From: Sphingopyxis sp.
Lineage (GTDB): Bacteria > Pseudomonadota > Alphaproteobacteria > Sphingomonadales > Sphingomonadaceae
NCBI GenBank assembly: GCA_026125835.1
Contig: JAHCKJ010000011.1
Coordinates: 1-20,490, forward strand
Reading direction: 5' to 3'
DNA: 20,490 nt
A program made the position numbers and the translations under genes. Positions 8,107-16,357 of this stretch are shown here, in pieces. The notes under the pieces were generated by a model. It made no database searches. It was given only the letters and a program-made list of their open reading frames with translations, and had not been told where the DNA came from. How positions within the stretch are numbered: the first letter of the stretch is position 1; the number at the start of each line of letters is the position of its first letter.

Positions 8107-8225
8107 ACTGGTTTCCTGAAATGCCATCCCTATATGTTCGATGACGCATTAGGGCATCGCCGCGGCGCTGGCGACCCGCATTTGGCCATTTTGCTGCCAC
8201 GAAATCATGGTGAAGAGCGAGCGTT

Positions 8226-9332
8226 ATGACGACGATCAACCCACCCGCCGACCGGGTCGCGACTCCCTTCGCGCCGTCGGCACCGAAGATGCCCAAATCG
8301 GCGATTGCCGACGATATGGCGATGATTCGCGCGGCGTCGGAGCTGACGCGCGACCTCGTCACGCCGTCGGCGCGCATCTATTGGACCGATTTTCTGGCAT
8401 CGACCGTGATCGGTTATGCGGGCGTTGCGGGCGCCATTTTGGCGCCGACGCTTGCATGGGCGCTCGCCGCCGCGCTGGTCGCGATCCTGGCGCTCTATCG
8501 CGCCGGCAGCTTCATCCACGAACTCACGCACATCCGCAAAAACGCGCTGCCGGGCTTCCGCTTCGCGTGGAACCTGCTCGTCGGCGTGCCGCTGCTGATC
8601 CCGTCCTATATGTATGAGGGCATCCACAGCCTGCACCATAACCGCACCAAATATGGCACGGTCGAGGATCCCGAATATCTGCCGCTGGCGCTGATGAAGC
8701 CGTGGACGGTGCCGCTGTTCGTGGTCGCCGCGGCGTTCGCGCCGCTCGCCTTGCTGTTCCGCTATGCGGTGCTGACCCCGCTGTCGTTCCTGATCCCGCC
8801 GCTGCGCCGGATCGTTGTCGAGCGTTATTCGGGGATGATCATCAACCCGCTGTTCCGCCGCAAGGCGCCCGACGGCGAGTTTCGCCGCATGTGGGCGTGG
8901 CAGGAAGGCGGCGCGTGGGCGTGGTCGAGCCTGCTGATCGCCGCGGGCGTGTTTGGCTGGGTGCCGCTGCGCGCGCTGCCGATCTTTGGCGCGATCGCCG
9001 CCGCGACGCTGGTGCTCAACCAGATTCGCACGTTGGTGGCGCATCTGTGGGAAAATGACGGCGAGGTGCTGACCGTGACCGGCCAGTTTCTCGACAGCGT
9101 CAACGTGCCGCCGCCGGGGCTGCTGCCCGAGCTGTGGGCGCCGGTGGGGCTGCGCTATCATGCGCTGCACCACCTGCTGCCGGGCGTACCATACCATGCG
9201 CTCGCCGAGGCGCACCGCCGGTTGAAAGATGTGTTGCCCGCGGATTCGCAATATCATGGCGCGAATTACGACAGCCTGCCGAAGCTGGTGGCGAATCTGG
9301 TGGCGGGGTCGGCGCGGGGGGCTGCTGCCTGA
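8226..9332 (+). CDS. Membrane fatty acid desaturase/hydroxylase family protein
   Basis: Integral membrane diiron enzyme, 368 residues, with all three histidine boxes: H98-ELT-H102, H134-SL-HH and H312-AL-HH. It has hydrophobic segments at about residues 55-90 and 112-130, with further ones at about 150-190 and 235-265. The family introduces double bonds or hydroxyl groups into lipid acyl chains, using electrons from ferredoxin or cytochrome b5-like donors. It sits divergently next to the ceramide-synthase-like gene, so the substrate may be the long-chain base or N-acyl chain of a ceramide. That is inference; ordinary phospholipid acyl chains remain possible. The start ATG at 8226 is preceded by a GAAG-type ribosome-binding site. 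Confidence 0.85.
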   Translation: MTTINPPADRVATPFAPSAPKMPKSAIADDMAMIRAASELTRDLVTPSARIYWTDFLASTVIGYAGVAGAILAPTLAWALAAALVAILALYRAGSFIHELTHIRKNALPGFRFAWNLLVGVPLLIPSYMYEGIHSLHHNRTKYGTVEDPEYLPLALMKPWTVPLFVVAAAFAPLALLFRYAVLTPLSFLIPPLRRIVVERYSGMIINPLFRRKAPDGEFRRMWAWQEGGAWAWSSLLIAAGVFGWVPLRALPIFGAIAAATLVLNQIRTLVAHLWENDGEVLTVTGQFLDSVNVPPPGLLPELWAPVGLRYHALHHLLPGVPYHALAEAHRRLKDVLPADSQYHGANYDSLPKLVANLVAGSARGAAA

Positions 9333-9382
9333 AATTGGATAGTGACGTCCGCTTAGGGGTAGGGAGCTGCCACCAAAAGCTC

Positions 9383-9483
9383 GTCATGCTGAACTCGTTT
9401 CAGCATCCATGGCCTGAGCTTGAATGTGACGCTGGGCCAACGGAAGCGGCAGATCATGGATCCTGAAACAAGTTCAGGATGAC
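9383..9483. repeat. 101-bp inverted repeat between convergent genes
   Basis: 29-nt arms 9383-9411 and 9455-9483 are reverse complements with about four mismatches. Each arm can also fold on itself: gctgaac...gtttcagc on the left and cctgaaac...gttcagg on the right. The arm differences are compensated inside each arm (gctg/cagc against cctg/cagg), so the small hairpins are kept. It lies between the desaturase and lptG, which converge here. From memory, such gtcatcctgaac elements are dispersed repeats in sphingomonads. The flanking bases of the gap show nothing else. Confidence 0.75.
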
Positions 9484-9526
9484 GATGCTACAAATTTCGT
9501 GTTCCGGTCGCCGGCCGATGCGGACC

Positions 9527-10627
9527 CTATTCCTCGGTCCGGATCAAAATCATCTCGCCGATCAGCGCGAACAAGATGAACGGTCCCCACGCCGCCAGGA
9601 ACGGCGAATAGGCCCCCAGATCGCCCATCGCGAGGGCGAAATTGTCGGCGACGAAATAGGCGAATCCCAGCCCCATCCCCAGGATCGCGCGGACGAACAA
9701 TTTGCCCGATCGCGCCAGCCCGAACGCCGCGACCGCGCCGAGCAGCGGCATCAATATCGCCGACAGTGGCCCCGAAATCTTGTGCCACAGCACGCCTTTC
9801 AGTGCCCCGACCGGGCGCCCCGCCGCCTCCAGATCGTCGATCGCCGCCTTTAGCTTCAGGAACGGCAGTTCGTCGCCGTCGACCTGCGCCAGCGTGAACT
9901 GGTCGGGACGGACATTTTGCGCCGCGACGATCGTCCCCAGCGGCTCCATCGTCCCCGATCGGCGCATGAAGCGCTGCGCATTGGTCAACTCCCAGCCGCC
10001 GCCGGGCAGCGCGCGCGCGCTGTCGGCTTTCAGCATCGACGACAGCACCCCGCCGGTGCGTTCGTAAATCGTGACGCCGCGCAGCACGATTGCCGGCCCC
10101 GCGGTTTCGACCGTCGCCGCGTTGATCAGATTGTCGCCGTCGCGCACCCAGATGTTGCTGCGGACGCCGCTATCCCTCGGCACCTCGGCATAACTCACCT
10201 TTTGCCAGGCGCTGAGCGCCGCAGTCGAGCGCGTGACGATCCGTTCGTTGAAGGTGAAGCTGATCCCCGCCACCAGCAAGGCGGCAAGGAACAGCGGCGC
10301 CAGCACCTGGTGCGCCGACATGCCGGCCGCTTTCATCGCGATCACCTCGCTGTTCTGGTTGAGCGTGATCAGCGTCAAGATGGTGCCGAGCAGCACCGAA
10401 AAGGGCAGAAATGTTTCGATGATCTGCGGCAGGCGGAGTCCGACATAGCGCCAGACGTCGCTGTCGCTGTTGCCGGCAACCGCCAGGATCTTGCCGCTTT
10501 CGCCGAGCAGGTCGAGCGTCTGGAGGATCAGCACCAGCGCGAACAGGATCGAAAAGGAGCGGACGAGAAACAGCCGTCCCACATAGAGCGCCATCGTGCG
10601 CGAGGGGAAAAAGTGAAGCTGGTGCAT
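9527..10627 (-). CDS. lptG: LptG-type permease of the lipid-extraction ABC transporter
   Basis: Inner-membrane permease of 366 residues, partner of LptF. With ATPase LptB it extracts lipopolysaccharide from the inner membrane toward the LptC-A-D/E bridge. It has the YjgP/YjgQ layout: transmembrane helices near the N-terminus (FSILFALVLILQTLDLL; about residues 50-75), a large periplasmic domain (about 110-270), and C-terminal helices, with the family stretch NQNSEVIAMKAAGMSAHQVLAP after the first helices. The start overlaps the lptF stop (TGATG at 10629-10625), so the two are co-translated. A longer N-terminal extension in the same frame would run through lptF and is rejected. The stop is TAG at 9529-9527. 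It is followed by a convergent desaturase rather than the lptD-surA genes common in other alphaproteobacteria. Confidence 0.88.
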   Translation of the reverse strand: MHQLHFFPSRTMALYVGRLFLVRSFSILFALVLILQTLDLLGESGKILAVAGNSDSDVWRYVGLRLPQIIETFLPFSVLLGTILTLITLNQNSEVIAMKAAGMSAHQVLAPLFLAALLVAGISFTFNERIVTRSTAALSAWQKVSYAEVPRDSGVRSNIWVRDGDNLINAATVETAGPAIVLRGVTIYERTGGVLSSMLKADSARALPGGGWELTNAQRFMRRSGTMEPLGTIVAAQNVRPDQFTLAQVDGDELPFLKLKAAIDDLEAAGRPVGALKGVLWHKISGPLSAILMPLLGAVAAFGLARSGKLFVRAILGMGLGFAYFVADNFALAMGDLGAYSPFLAAWGPFILFALIGEMILIRTEE

Positions 10628-11835
10628 CAGGTAAGCCGCTGCTTGCGCTGGAACAGGGTCATCAGCGCGCGGATGCGCTGCGCCGCCTTGGCCGCCATCC
10701 GCTCGAGCGCGCCGATCGGCTGGCCGCCGGGGACATGGGCGACAGTGTAGTACATCCAGACCGCGAGCGCCGCGAACAGCAGGAACGGCACCCACAGCGC
10801 GATCACCGGATCGACGGTACCGCGGGCGCCCAGATCCTCGGCATATTGATTGATCTTGTGCTGCGTGACGAGCAGCACGATCGACAGGAACACGCCGAGC
10901 GACGAGGTCGATCGTTTCGGCGGGATCGCCAGCGCCACCGCGATCAGCGGGATCAGGAACATCGCCATCACTTCGACGATCCGGAAATGGAAATTGGCCC
11001 GGCTTTCGAGCCTTGTCTGTTCGGACTGGCGCTGATCCTTGCCCGCGACGAACAGTTCGGGGATGGTCTTTTCGCGATCGGCGCCGCCGCGCAGCCGGAA
11101 TGCCTCGATCTTGGGCAGCGGGATCGGCTGGTCGTGGTTGTCGAAAGTCAGCACCCGCGGCACCGCGAACTTCGGCGATTCGTGGATCAAAACGCCTTGT
11201 GACAGGCGCAGGATGATCGTTTCGGGATCGTCGGTGGCCAGGAACTGGCCGCGCGCCGCAGTCGCCGACACGCGCTGCCCGTCATTGTTGTCGCCGCGCA
11301 CGAAAATGCCGCGGAGCGACTTGCCGTCGTCATAGCTTTCCTCGATCCGCAGCGTCATGCGGTCGCCCAGCTTGGTGAACTCGCCGACCTTGATCGACGC
11401 CCCCAGCGCGCCCGAGCGCAACTCGAATTGCAAGCCTTCATAGGCGTAGCGCGCAACCGGCTGAATAAAGCCGACGATCGCCAGATTGAGCGCCGCCAGC
11501 GCGATCGCGAACGCATAAGGCACGCGCATCAGGCGCCCGAAGCTCATCCCGACGCCTTTCAGCACGTCAAGTTCGCTCGTGGTCGCAAGCTTTCGAAAAG
11601 CCAGCAGTATTCCCAGCATCAATCCGATCGGGATGCCGAGCGAGAGATATTCGGGGATGAGGTTCGCAAGCATCCGCCACACGATGCTGACCGGACCGCC
11701 TTCCGCCGCGATGAAATTGACCAGTCGGACCATTTTATCGAGCACGAGCAGCATCGCCGACAGCACCAGCGTGCCGAGCATGGGGAAAAAGATGAGCCGC
11801 GCGATATAGCGGTCGATGGCAGGCAGCTTATTCAA
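10627..11835 (-). CDS. lptF: LptF-type permease of the lipid-extraction ABC transporter
   Basis: Inner-membrane permease of 402 residues that forms the LptB2FG exporter with the downstream lptG. Visible features are an N-terminal IDRYIARLIFFPMLGTLVLS helix, the conserved LATTSELDVLKGVGMS cytoplasmic segment, a beta-rich periplasmic domain (about residues 125-290) and three C-terminal helices. The C-terminal tail (RAAKAAQRIRALMTLF-like, basic) extends beyond the last helix. The start is TTG at 11835. An in-frame TGA lies 18 bases upstream and the first internal ATG would remove the first helix, so TTG is the only workable start. The upstream signal is poor, suggesting low expression. In sphingomonads, which are known for glycosphingolipids instead of LPS, the cargo may differ; that is inference. 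Confidence 0.88.
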   Translation of the reverse strand: MNKLPAIDRYIARLIFFPMLGTLVLSAMLLVLDKMVRLVNFIAAEGGPVSIVWRMLANLIPEYLSLGIPIGLMLGILLAFRKLATTSELDVLKGVGMSFGRLMRVPYAFAIALAALNLAIVGFIQPVARYAYEGLQFELRSGALGASIKVGEFTKLGDRMTLRIEESYDDGKSLRGIFVRGDNNDGQRVSATAARGQFLATDDPETIILRLSQGVLIHESPKFAVPRVLTFDNHDQPIPLPKIEAFRLRGGADREKTIPELFVAGKDQRQSEQTRLESRANFHFRIVEVMAMFLIPLIAVALAIPPKRSTSSLGVFLSIVLLVTQHKINQYAEDLGARGTVDPVIALWVPFLLFAALAVWMYYTVAHVPGGQPIGALERMAAKAAQRIRALMTLFQRKQRLT

Positions 11836-11955
11836 TCTTTCGTCGCCCCATCACCATGATTTGGCCGCAAATGGTTCCGATATGCCGATGCAAGGGCGAC
11901 AGGGACCCGCGCCAGCGTGGCTGGGGGCGGTATAACCATTAGGAGCTAGTGCGTC

Positions 11956-12429
11956 ATGTCGAAATTTCTGTCGACGTCGCTCTGCCTGGCCCTGCTGAGT
12001 GTTTCGGTAGCGGCGCAGGCAAGCGGCCAGGTCATTGCCAACGATCCCGCAAAGTGCCGGAGCGGCCCGTCGACGATTGTCCAGATCAACGGAATCAAGG
12101 CCGGCACCGGCATGGTGCGCGTGCAAAGCTATCGCGCGACGCAACAGGACTGGCTGGCCAAGGGGCGGTGGATCAACCGGATCGAGGTGCCAGCCCGCGC
12201 CGGTTCGATGACCGTGTGCGTCCCGCTGCCCGACGCGGGCAGCTATGCCATTGCGGTTCGCCACGACGTCACCGGCAACGGCAAGACCGACCTGCGGTCC
12301 GACGGCGGCGGGATGTCGAACAACCCCAGCATCAACCTGTTCAACCTTGGCAAGCCGAATGTCCGGCGGACGGCGTTCGAGGTCGGCAACGCCCCGAAAA
12401 CGATCTCCATCGCCATGCGGTATATGTAG
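11956..12429 (+). CDS. DUF2141 secreted protein
   Basis: Exported 157-residue protein of the DUF2141 family, of unknown function. Residues 1 to about 22 are a signal peptide (FLSTSLCLALLSVSVAAQA). The mature part carries the family signature HDVTGNGKTDLRSDGGGMSNN at about residues 103-123, a calcium-loop-like Asp/Asn/Gly-rich segment, and the LGKPNVRRTAFEV C-terminal strand. C34 and C88 could form a disulfide. A good ribosome-binding site (AGGAG, 11941-11945) precedes the ATG. The lipid kinase starts 6 bases after the stop, so the two are surely co-transcribed. A periplasmic protein in one operon with lipid-head-group enzymes suggests an envelope-lipid role, not shown by the sequence. Confidence 0.85.
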   Translation: MSKFLSTSLCLALLSVSVAAQASGQVIANDPAKCRSGPSTIVQINGIKAGTGMVRVQSYRATQQDWLAKGRWINRIEVPARAGSMTVCVPLPDAGSYAIAVRHDVTGNGKTDLRSDGGGMSNNPSINLFNLGKPNVRRTAFEVGNAPKTISIAMRYM

Positions 12430-12435
12430 GGGCGA

Positions 12436-13408
12436 ATGGCCAGCGTCGCGCTCCTTTCCAATCCGCGCTCGACGGGCAACCGTGCCCTGTTGCCGCGGGT
12501 TCGCGAATATTGCGCGGCGCACCCCGACATTTTTCACTACGAGGTCGAACATGTCGACCAGATCGGCGAGGCGGTCCGCACCATTGCGATGGTCAGCCCG
12601 CGCATTGTCGTCATCAATGGCGGTGACGGGACGGTGCAGGCGGCGCTGACCGAGCTGTATTCGGGCGGCCATTTCGGCGGATCGCCGCCGCCCGTGGCGG
12701 TGCTGCCGAACGGCAAGACCAATTTGATCGCGCTCGACCTGGGCGCCGAGGGCGACCCGATCAAGGCGCTGGAACGCGTCATCGAACTGGTCGCGTCGGG
12801 GCGGCTGGAGGATCATGTCATCCGCCGCCAGCTGATCGCGCTCGACCGCGGCGACACCGGCCGTCCCGTGCTCGGCATGTTTCTTGGCGGTGCCTATCTT
12901 GCCGATGTCATGCTCTATTGCCGCAACCGCATTTACCCGCTGGGGCTTCCCAACGGCCTGTCGCATTTTCTGGCGGCGATCCTCGGCCTGTTTGCGATGA
13001 TGTTCGGGCTGGGCGGCGGGCGGTTGCCGCCGGCGCCGGCGCCGATGACGGTATCGCTGATTCGCCAGGGCGAGTTTCAGGGCAAATTTTCGTTGCTGAT
13101 CGTCACCACGCTCGAAAAATTGCTGCTCAGCATTCGCACCAACGACGGCGCGGGGCAGAGCGGGCAGATGAAGTTGCTGGCGGTCGAACGCGGCATCGGC
13201 GCGTTGTTCCGGATGCTCGGTGCGACCTGGCGCGGGACACTCGGCCAGCGCCAGCTGGCGGGGGTCCATTTCCAGCAGGGCGACGAAATCCGCATCGAAG
13301 GAACGGTCGAACTGTCATCCTCGACGGCGAGATTTTCAGGCGAACACGGGCGCGCCGATCATCCTGACCTCGACGCAGCCGGTGCCGTTCCTGCGCCTGG
13401 CCGCCTGA
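12436..13408 (+). CDS. DAG/ceramide/sphingosine-kinase-family lipid kinase, C-terminus frameshifted
   Basis: Lipid kinase of the diacylglycerol kinase catalytic family (DAGK_cat), about 324 residues if the frame is repaired. It shows the ATP-binding VINGGDGTVQAAL motif (about residues 59-71) and the partner VLPNGKTNLIAL motif, in which K replaces the common T/A. Caulobacter has a kinase of this family, CpgB, that phosphorylates ceramide in its spt cluster, so ceramide is a reasonable substrate; diacylglycerol is the alternative. Read literally, the frame runs on to 13692 and fuses to the next gene. The expected C-terminus (VILDGEIF, then QANTGAP...PVPFLRLAA, stop 13406-13408) is only reached with about one base restored near 13312-13314 and one T near 13333-13336. 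The start ATG at 12436 has AGGGG upstream, overlapping the previous stop. Confidence 0.75.
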
Positions 13409-13416
13409 GCGCTCGC

Positions 13417-14278
13417 ATGTCCGGTCTGGCCGACCTTGTCCGCGCCGAACTGTCGGTTCCCGTCGATCCCCGCGTCACGGCGATGGCGCTGGCGATTGCC
13501 GCGCGCCATCCCGCAGTGCGCGCGCGGTGCTGTTTTTACGGCAGCTGCCTGCGCGAAAGCGCGCTCGACGGGCTGATGCTCGATTTTTACCTGATCGTAT
13601 CGGACTATGGCGACGCCTATCCCAAGCGCTGGCAGGCGGCGGCCAACCGGCTGATCCGCCGAATGTCTTTCCGTTCCAGCACGAGGGGCTGATCGCGAAA
13701 TATGCGGTGCTCAGCGAGGCGGATTTTCACCGGCTCACCGGGCCGGAGACGCGTAACGTGTCGGTGTGGGCACGGTTTGCGCAGCCGTCGCGGCTGGTGT
13801 GGGCGGTCGACGATACCGCCGCCAATCGGGCGGTGGCGGCGGTGGCGCGCGCCGCGCCGACCTTGCTCGCGGCGGCGGGGGCAGTGGCGGGCGAAGCGCC
13901 GCTCGACTGGTGGCGCCGCGCCTTTGCGCTGACCTATTCGGTCGAACTGCGCGCCGAACGCAGCGGCCGCGCCCAGTCGGTCGTCGATGCCGACGCAGAA
14001 CGCTAGCTTGCGGTTCAGCGCTCCGGCCATCGCTGCGATCCTGGGCGCGCGCACGCAGCGGCGGCTGGGCGCGCCGCCGGATCGAGGGCAAGCTGCTCAG
14101 CATCGTCCGGCTCGCCAAGGCCAGCCTCACCTATGCCGGCGGCATCGATTATCTGGCGTGGAAGATCAATCGCCATGCCGGGACGGCGATCGAGATCAAG
14201 CCGTGGCAACGCCGCTGGCCGCTCGTCGCGGCGCTGACGCTGGTGCCGCGCCTGATGAAAAGCGGCGCGATCCGCTGA
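13417..14278 (+). pseudogene. Tam41-like cytidylyltransferase family gene with three frame changes
   Basis: Resembles Tam41/Mmp37, the mitochondrial-type CDP-diacylglycerol synthase family. Pieces in order: FYGSCLRESALDGLMLDFYLIVSD (frame of 13417; Tam41-like GS and MLDF..VV-D region), then PPNVFPFQHEGLIAKYAVLS and VWARFAQPSRLVW in the next frame, then LRFSAPAIAAILG, and finally KLLSIVRLAKASLTYAGG, which recalls the C-terminal R..S....KG..TAG motif. Frame changes fall at 13656-13657 (ATCCG where ATCCCG is needed), 14004-14007 and about 14067-14070. The family converts phosphatidate plus CTP to CDP-diacylglycerol. Placed directly after a lipid kinase, it could use ceramide-1-phosphate instead. 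It may be inactive or merely mis-sequenced. The Tam41 assignment is by motif recall. Confidence 0.65.
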
Positions 14279-14290
14279 TCGCGCCGATGC

Positions 14291-16255
14291 TCAGTTTACC
14301 AGCGGGCGGCCTTCGCGGGCATCGCCGCACCGCCGGATCGCCTGGTCCAGCGCGGTGAGGGTGAAGGGCTTGCGCAGCACATCATGGTCGCCGAAGCTGG
14401 CAACCTCGCTCGCATCGCCGGCATAGCCGGTGACGAACAGCACCGACAGTTCGGGCCAGCGCTGTTTCAGCCGCGCGACCATTTCGGGGCCGGTCAGTTC
14501 GGGCATCAGCACGTCCGACAGGATCAGGTCGAATCCCTTGCCTTCGGCCAGCCGCCCTTCGACCAGCGCTTCGGCCTCCAGCGGGTTGGCGCACGCAACC
14601 GCGGTGTGACCCAGTTCGCTGACCGCATCCACGGTGGCGGTCAGCACCCGTTCGTCATCCTCTACCACCAGAATTTTCAGCGTCTCGGCGGGTTCGGCGT
14701 TGCCGTCGAGCGCCGCGGCAACGGGTTCGCTCGCATTGTCCACGGGCATCGCCGCGACCGGGAGCAGCATCGCGACGCTGGTCCCTTCGCCCTCGGTCGA
14801 TGAAATCTGCACCTCGCCGCCCGACTGGCGGCAAAAGGCGAACACCTGGCTCATGCCCAGTCCGGTTCCCTGCCCGGCGGGCTTGGTGGTGTAGAAGGGG
14901 TCGAACACGCGTTCGAGTACCGCAGGCGACATGCCGCAGCCGGTGTCGATGACCTGCACCGCCAGCGCCTTGCCGTCGCGGTCGTCGAGCGTGCGGATGG
15001 TCAGCGTGCCATGGCCGTCCATCGCGTCGCGGGCATTGACCGCCAGGTTGAGCAGCGCGTTTTCGAACTGCTGCTTGTCGAGCCAGCAGGCAAGGTCGCC
15101 CGCCTGCAGGTCGAGCGTCAGCGCGATGCGGTCGCCGATCGTCCGCGCAATCAGCTCCGAAAAGCCGGCGATACACGCGTCGATCGCGGTCATCTCGGGG
15201 CGTGCCGGCTCCGAACGGGCAAAGGTCAGCAGGCGGCGGGTCAGGTCGGCGGCACGGTTGGCACCGTCGAGGGCATTGACCAGATGGCGCTGCGCCTTTT
15301 CGGGTTCGCCGGGCAGCCAGCGCTGCGCCAGTTCCAGCCCGCCGACAACAACCGCCAGCATATTGTTGAAATCATGTGCGATGCCACCGGTCAGCTGGCC
15401 GACCGCCTCCATTTTCTGTGCTTGCCGCAACTGTGCTTCGGCGGCGGCGCGTTCGGTCATCTCGCTGCGCAGCGCGATGTTCGCCTGTTCCAGCTCGGCG
15501 GTGCGCGCCTCGACCGCTTCTTCCAGCTGCATTGCGCGTTCGGCCTCGGCGGCCTGTTCGCGCCGCGCGACGCGGCGCTCGGCGACCGCGCGGACAAAGG
15601 AAAAGGTGGTGCCGATCGCGACCGCCGCAATCGCCGCGCCTAGCAGGGTGAACAACAGAATCGCCTGATTCAGGTTGGCCCGGTCGGCGGCGGCGGTCTG
15701 GTTGCGCTGGCGCAGCAGCGCGCGTTCGCTCGCGATGATCTGGGTCAACAGCCGGTCGATGCGCCCCAATCCGGCGTCATGTCCCGCCGCATGATATTTC
15801 GAGATCGCCGCGACGGTCTGGTTGTAATTGGCGCTCAGCGCGGCGTCGCCCAGCTGGCGGCCGCGGGTGTCCATTTCGCTGGTCAGTTGGTCGACCAGCT
15901 TGGACTGCGCCGGATTGTCGCGCACAGCCCGGTCCAGCCGGGCCAGATATTGCCGCGCCAGCCCCCATTGCTGTTCATAGACGCGGCCGTCCTCTTTCTG
16001 CAGCCCGACCGCGAACCGGCCAAGCGCCGCTTCCGCACGCGCCAGCGCGGCGTCGAGCGAGCGGGTCTGCGATATGACTTCCAGGCTTTGCGTCTGCCAG
16101 CGCAGCGACTGGTCGTAATTGTTGCTGGCGCGGGCGAGCAACAGCACCAGCGCCGCGACGATCCCGGCCAGGACCATCGCCATGCCGATCGTCAGCCAGG
16201 TGCGCAGCCGCTCCTGTCGCGTCTCGTTTTCCGTATCGCCAACCCGCTCGAACAC
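14291..16255 (-). CDS. CHASE3-type hybrid sensor histidine kinase
   Basis: Membrane sensor kinase of 654 residues. Layout: TM1 about 20-41, a helical periplasmic domain of CHASE3 type about 45-195, TM2 about 197-220, coiled coil about 225-285, and HisKA with H294 in GGIAHDFNNML. The HATPase domain covers about 395-505 (N box NLAVNARDAMDGHG, G1 IDTGCGM, F box VFDPFYTTKP, G2 GQGTGLGMS). A C-terminal receiver (about 528-645) has the acidic pair in VVEDDE, phospho-acceptor D581 in LSDVLMPE, VTGYAGD and the switch lysine in LRKPF. The start is GTG at 16255; the next ATG lies inside TM1. No separate response regulator is adjacent, so its target is unknown. It is downstream of spt on the same strand, about 100 bp away. 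Confidence 0.88.
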   Translation of the reverse strand: MFERVGDTENETRQERLRTWLTIGMAMVLAGIVAALVLLLARASNNYDQSLRWQTQSLEVISQTRSLDAALARAEAALGRFAVGLQKEDGRVYEQQWGLARQYLARLDRAVRDNPAQSKLVDQLTSEMDTRGRQLGDAALSANYNQTVAAISKYHAAGHDAGLGRIDRLLTQIIASERALLRQRNQTAAADRANLNQAILLFTLLGAAIAAVAIGTTFSFVRAVAERRVARREQAAEAERAMQLEEAVEARTAELEQANIALRSEMTERAAAEAQLRQAQKMEAVGQLTGGIAHDFNNMLAVVVGGLELAQRWLPGEPEKAQRHLVNALDGANRAADLTRRLLTFARSEPARPEMTAIDACIAGFSELIARTIGDRIALTLDLQAGDLACWLDKQQFENALLNLAVNARDAMDGHGTLTIRTLDDRDGKALAVQVIDTGCGMSPAVLERVFDPFYTTKPAGQGTGLGMSQVFAFCRQSGGEVQISSTEGEGTSVAMLLPVAAMPVDNASEPVAAALDGNAEPAETLKILVVEDDERVLTATVDAVSELGHTAVACANPLEAEALVEGRLAEGKGFDLILSDVLMPELTGPEMVARLKQRWPELSVLFVTGYAGDASEVASFGDHDVLRKPFTLTALDQAIRRCGDAREGRPLVN

Positions 16256-16289
16256 CCGCCTGTCTTACCGGACATGCGCGGCGCAGCAA

Positions 16290-16307
16290 AGCGCCGAAAC
16301 CGGCGCT
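16290..16307 (-). terminator. Weak terminator candidate after spt
   Basis: A perfect 7-bp stem (16290-16296 with 16301-16307) and a 4-nt loop, followed on the minus strand by only a short TTTG. It could partly separate spt from the histidine kinase. No other structure is seen in 16256-16357. Confidence 0.4.
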
Positions 16308-16357
16308 CATTCGGTTCGGCGCAAAAAGGAATCCGCTGGTCGGCGCCGCGGCTCGGT

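Noticed and set aside
8205..9257. Antisense frame opposite the desaturase
   Set aside because: Low-complexity Arg/Gln/His-rich translation without any motif; the sense frame has three histidine boxes.
10628..10795. N-terminal extension of LptG in the same frame
   Set aside because: It lies wholly inside lptF, and the TGATG overlap plus the normal LptG N-terminus fix the start at 10627.
11908..11936. Promoter for the DUF2141 operon using TATAAC at 11931
   Set aside because: The -10-like hexamer is good but no acceptable -35 lies at the right distance; too weak to list as a feature.
12436..13692. A genuine kinase-Tam41 fusion protein
   Set aside because: The fused reading replaces the expected kinase C-terminus with an unnatural sequence and stops inside the next gene's conserved region; restoring single bases gives two normal proteins 8 bp apart.
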